A DNA stretch of 64,000 nucleotides, taken from Legionella quinlivanii. GTDB lineage: Bacteria > Pseudomonadota > Gammaproteobacteria > Legionellales > Legionellaceae. Numbering within the stretch: the first letter of the stretch is position 1; every line of letters starts with the position of its first letter. Positions 62,023 to 64,000 of the stretch are shown here, one piece after another. Location of the stretch: assembly GCF_003265995.1 (NCBI RefSeq), contig NZ_MVJN01000011.1, positions 38,162 to 102,161 of the forward strand, given 5' to 3'. The translations under genes were made by a program, and so were the position numbers. The notes beneath the pieces were generated by a model. That model had not been told where the DNA came from. It worked only from the letters and a program-made list of their open reading frames with translations, and did no database searches.

Positions 62023-62098
62023 TGGCAGGCCAGGAGGGAATCGAACCCCCAACCTGCGGTTTTGGAGACCGCCGCTCTGCCAATTGAGCTACTGGCCT
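62023..62098 (-). tRNA. trpT: tRNA-Trp (CCA)
   Basis: The minus strand folds as a 76-nt tRNA: acceptor AGGCCAG/CTGGCCT, D arm AGCTCAATTGGCAGAGC, anticodon loop CTCCAAA with anticodon CCA, and T arm with GGTTCGATTCC. CCA is encoded at the 3' end. It lies between tuf and secE. Confidence 0.97.
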
Positions 62099-62113
62099 AA
62101 CTCCTTACTTCTT

Positions 62114-62139
62114 GGCGTGAGAACTATTGTTCTCACACC
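62114..62139 (-). terminator. Hairpin between tuf and tRNA-Trp
   Basis: GGTGTGAGAAC and GTTCTCACGCC pair over 11 positions with one G-U pair and a 4-nt loop. There is no T-run, so it is more likely a processing site or a leaky attenuator than a full terminator. Confidence 0.45.
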
Positions 62140-62149
62140 ATTTTACTCT

Positions 62150-63340
62150 TTACTCGATAATTTTTGCTACGACACCGGCACCAACAGTACGACCGCCTTC
62201 GCGAATAGCAAAGCGCAGACCTTCATCCATTGCAATCGGTGAATGCAGACTGACAGTCATTTGAACGTTGTCGCCTGGCATTACCATTTCAATTCCTTGT
62301 GGCAGTTCACAAGAACCTGTTACGTCTGTCGTTCTGAAGTAAAACTGAGGACGGTAACCATTGAAAAATGGAGTGTGACGGCCACCTTCATCTTTTGAAA
62401 GCACGTATACTTCGGCTTCAAATTTGGTGTGAGGCTTGATTGTACCAGGTTTTGCCAGTACTTGTCCTCTTTCTACGTCGTCTCGTTTCGTTCCTCGTAA
62501 CAACACCCCTACGTTATCTCCTGCACGACCTTCGTCAAGCAGTTTACGGAACATTTCAACACCAGTACATGTGGTCTTTTGAGTATCGCGAATACCAACA
62601 ATCTCAACTTCCTCACCTACTTTAACAATTCCGCTTTCAACACGGCCTGTTACTACTGTTCCACGGCCAGAAATTGAGAATACGTCTTCAATCGGTAATA
62701 AGAATGCTTTATCAATGTTACGAACTGGTTCTGGAATATAGGAGTCCATTGTCTCAACCAGTTTCTCAATCGCTGCCACTCCGATATCACTTGTGTCGCC
62801 TTCCAGAGCTTTCAGCGCTGAACCAACAACAATTGGAATGTCATCACCAGGAAATTCATAGCTGCTCAGCAGGTCACGAACTTCCATCTCGACCAGTTCT
62901 AACAACTCCGCATCATCAACCATATCCGCTTTATTCAGGAATACTACAATGTATGGTACACCAACCTGGCGGGATAACAGAATATGTTCGCGAGTTTGAG
63001 GCATTGGACCATCAGCTGCTGATACTACCAGAATCGCTCCGTCCATCTGCGCAGCACCGGTAATCATGTTCTTCACATAGTCCGCGTGTCCTGGGCAATC
63101 TACGTGTGCATAGTGGCGGTTTGCTGATTCGTACTCAACATGCGCTGTAGAAATTGTAATTCCACGCTCACGTTCTTCAGGGGCTGCGTCAATCTGATCA
63201 TACGCTTTCGCTGTACCACCAAATTTTTTCGCCATAATCGTTGTTATAGCTGCAGTCAGTGTGGTTTTACCGTGGTCAACGTGACCAATCGTGCCTACGT
63301 TTACGTGCGGCTTTTTTCGCTCAAACTTTTCCTTTGCCAT
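62150..63340 (-). CDS. tuf: Elongation factor Tu, copy in the tRNA cluster
   Basis: The 396-residue protein (ATG at 63340) appears identical to the copy at 45920, with GHVDHGKT at 19-26. It lies behind four tRNA genes, in the same order as E. coli thrU-tyrU-glyT-thrT-tufB. The frame is open 15 codons upstream into the spacer before the tRNA; that part is not EF-Tu. Nearly all base differences from the other copy are silent, which points to gene conversion. Confidence 0.98.
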   Translation of the reverse strand: MAKEKFERKKPHVNVGTIGHVDHGKTTLTAAITTIMAKKFGGTAKAYDQIDAAPEERERGITISTAHVEYESANRHYAHVDCPGHADYVKNMITGAAQMDGAILVVSAADGPMPQTREHILLSRQVGVPYIVVFLNKADMVDDAELLELVEMEVRDLLSSYEFPGDDIPIVVGSALKALEGDTSDIGVAAIEKLVETMDSYIPEPVRNIDKAFLLPIEDVFSISGRGTVVTGRVESGIVKVGEEVEIVGIRDTQKTTCTGVEMFRKLLDEGRAGDNVGVLLRGTKRDDVERGQVLAKPGTIKPHTKFEAEVYVLSKDEGGRHTPFFNGYRPQFYFRTTDVTGSCELPQGIEMVMPGDNVQMTVSLHSPIAMDEGLRFAIREGGRTVGAGVVAKIIE

Positions 63341-63375
63341 CGGAAAATCTCCCCTATAGAAAGTTGATAATTGTA

Positions 63376-63451
<76 letters not shown>

Positions 63452-63495
63452 TTTAAGCTACAGACTGATTTGATCCTCTAATCTATTAGCTCATT

Positions 63496-63569
63496 TGGAG
63501 CGGGTGATGGGAATCGAACCCACGCTATCAGCTTGGAAGGCTGAAGTTCTACCATTGAACTACACCCGC
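63496..63569 (-). tRNA. glyT: tRNA-Gly (TCC)
   Basis: A 74-nt cloverleaf on the minus strand: acceptor GCGGGTG/CACCCGC, anticodon stem TCAGC/GCTGA with loop CTTCCAA (TCC), T arm GGTTCGATTCC, encoded CCA. Confidence 0.97.
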
Positions 63570-63588
63570 TTTTTTCTTTTTTTAAAAA

Positions 63589-63673
<85 letters not shown>

Positions 63674-63711
63674 AAAAAGAATGCCATTTTCTTTCAGGAA
63701 TTTATTAAAGT

Positions 63712-63731
63712 CAAGTACATTACTGTACCTG
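63712..63731 (-). other. Small hairpin in the tRNA-Thr/tRNA-Tyr spacer
   Basis: CAGGTACA and TGTACTTG pair over 8 positions (one G-U) around GTAA. It lies in the 71-bp spacer between tRNA-Thr(TGT) and tRNA-Tyr. A TTGACT/GAAAAT pair with 17-bp spacing (63686-63714) overlaps it and could be a weak promoter. Confidence 0.3.
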
Positions 63732-63744
63732 ACTTCATTTAAGA

Positions 63745-63820
<76 letters not shown>

Positions 63821-63832
63821 ATTATCAATTTT

Positions 63833-63868
63833 CACTTTCACTTGAAAGTGTTTCGTCACTTTCGTGAC
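63833..63868 (-). other. Two hairpins between 5S rRNA and tRNA-Thr
   Basis: GTCAC/GTGAC (63855-63859/63864-63868) and CACTTTC/GAAAGTG (63833-63839/63844-63850) are two stems with 4-nt loops. There is no T-run after them on the minus strand. They look more like processing signals than an intrinsic terminator. Confidence 0.45.
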
Positions 63869-63880
63869 TATTTAATAAAG

Positions 63881-63996
63881 CCCTGGCGATGACCTACTTT
63901 CACATGGAGAAACTCCACACTATCATCGGCGCAAGTCTGTTTCACTTCTGAGTTCGAGATGGGATCAGGTGGTTCCAGACCGCTATAGTCGCCAGG
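63881..63996 (-). rRNA. rrf: 5S ribosomal RNA
   Basis: The minus strand reads CCTGGCGACTATAGCGGTCT at the 5' end, contains ACCTGATCCCATCTCGAACT and AGTAGGTCATCGCCAGGG at the 3' end, with complementary termini. The length is about 116 nt. It marks the distal end of an rRNA operon whose 23S and 16S genes would lie past the right edge. Confidence 0.95.
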
Positions 63997-64000
63997 AAAA

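Noticed and set aside
62002..62052. Upstream extension of secE
   Set aside because: It reads through the tRNA-Trp gene.

Overview
The window is a chromosome segment of a gammaproteobacterium that looks like a Legionella species. The core proteins (RpoA, RpoB, RpoC, L10, EF-Tu) read like Legionella proteins. A very-long-chain fatty acid cluster fits the unusual C28 lipid A acyl chains known from Legionella, and several unrecognised ORFs have the look of accessory or effector genes. The species assignment is inference from remembered protein sequence, not a database search. No insertion sequence, prophage or CRISPR array was seen, and no stretch longer than about 270 bases lacks a gene or RNA.

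Region 1 (1-6900): a membrane sensor with PAS and GAF domains that runs off the left edge, a MITE-like inverted-repeat element, a HerA/YjgR-type ATPase, fur, the divergent bamE gene, and an esterase-ratA-rnfH operon. Region 2 (7091-8485): one unrecognised ORF with a possible non-specific nuclease domain and a bipartite nuclear-localisation-like sequence. Region 3 (8635-20937): lptM-dapF-trkA-trkH, followed 28 bp later by a 2823-codon ORF of unknown function.

Region 4 (20859-27676, minus strand): an EamA transporter, then acpXL-dehydratase-KAS-KAS-like-acyltransferase, matching the rhizobial acpXL-fabZ-fabF-fabF-lpxXL order, with a FabL-type enoyl reductase gene just upstream. Together these could build a very long acyl chain on a dedicated carrier protein, reduce it, and transfer it to lipid A. 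Region 5 (27805-32434, plus strand): an MFS transporter, ssb, an exported amidase, and a small protein with an internal duplication and an acidic tail.

Region 6 (32495-64000, all minus strand) is the information-processing block. Read in the direction of transcription it is: 5S rRNA, tRNA-Thr(TGT), tRNA-Tyr(GTA), tRNA-Gly(TCC), tRNA-Thr(GGT), tuf, tRNA-Trp(CCA), secE, nusG, rplKAJL, rpoBC, rpsL, rpsG, fusA, tuf, then the S10, spc and alpha operons through to rplQ. A bidirectional terminator at 32455-32483 closes it. Promoter-like sites were found before rpsL, rplN and rpsM, and a leader-like region and hairpin before rplJ and rpoB.
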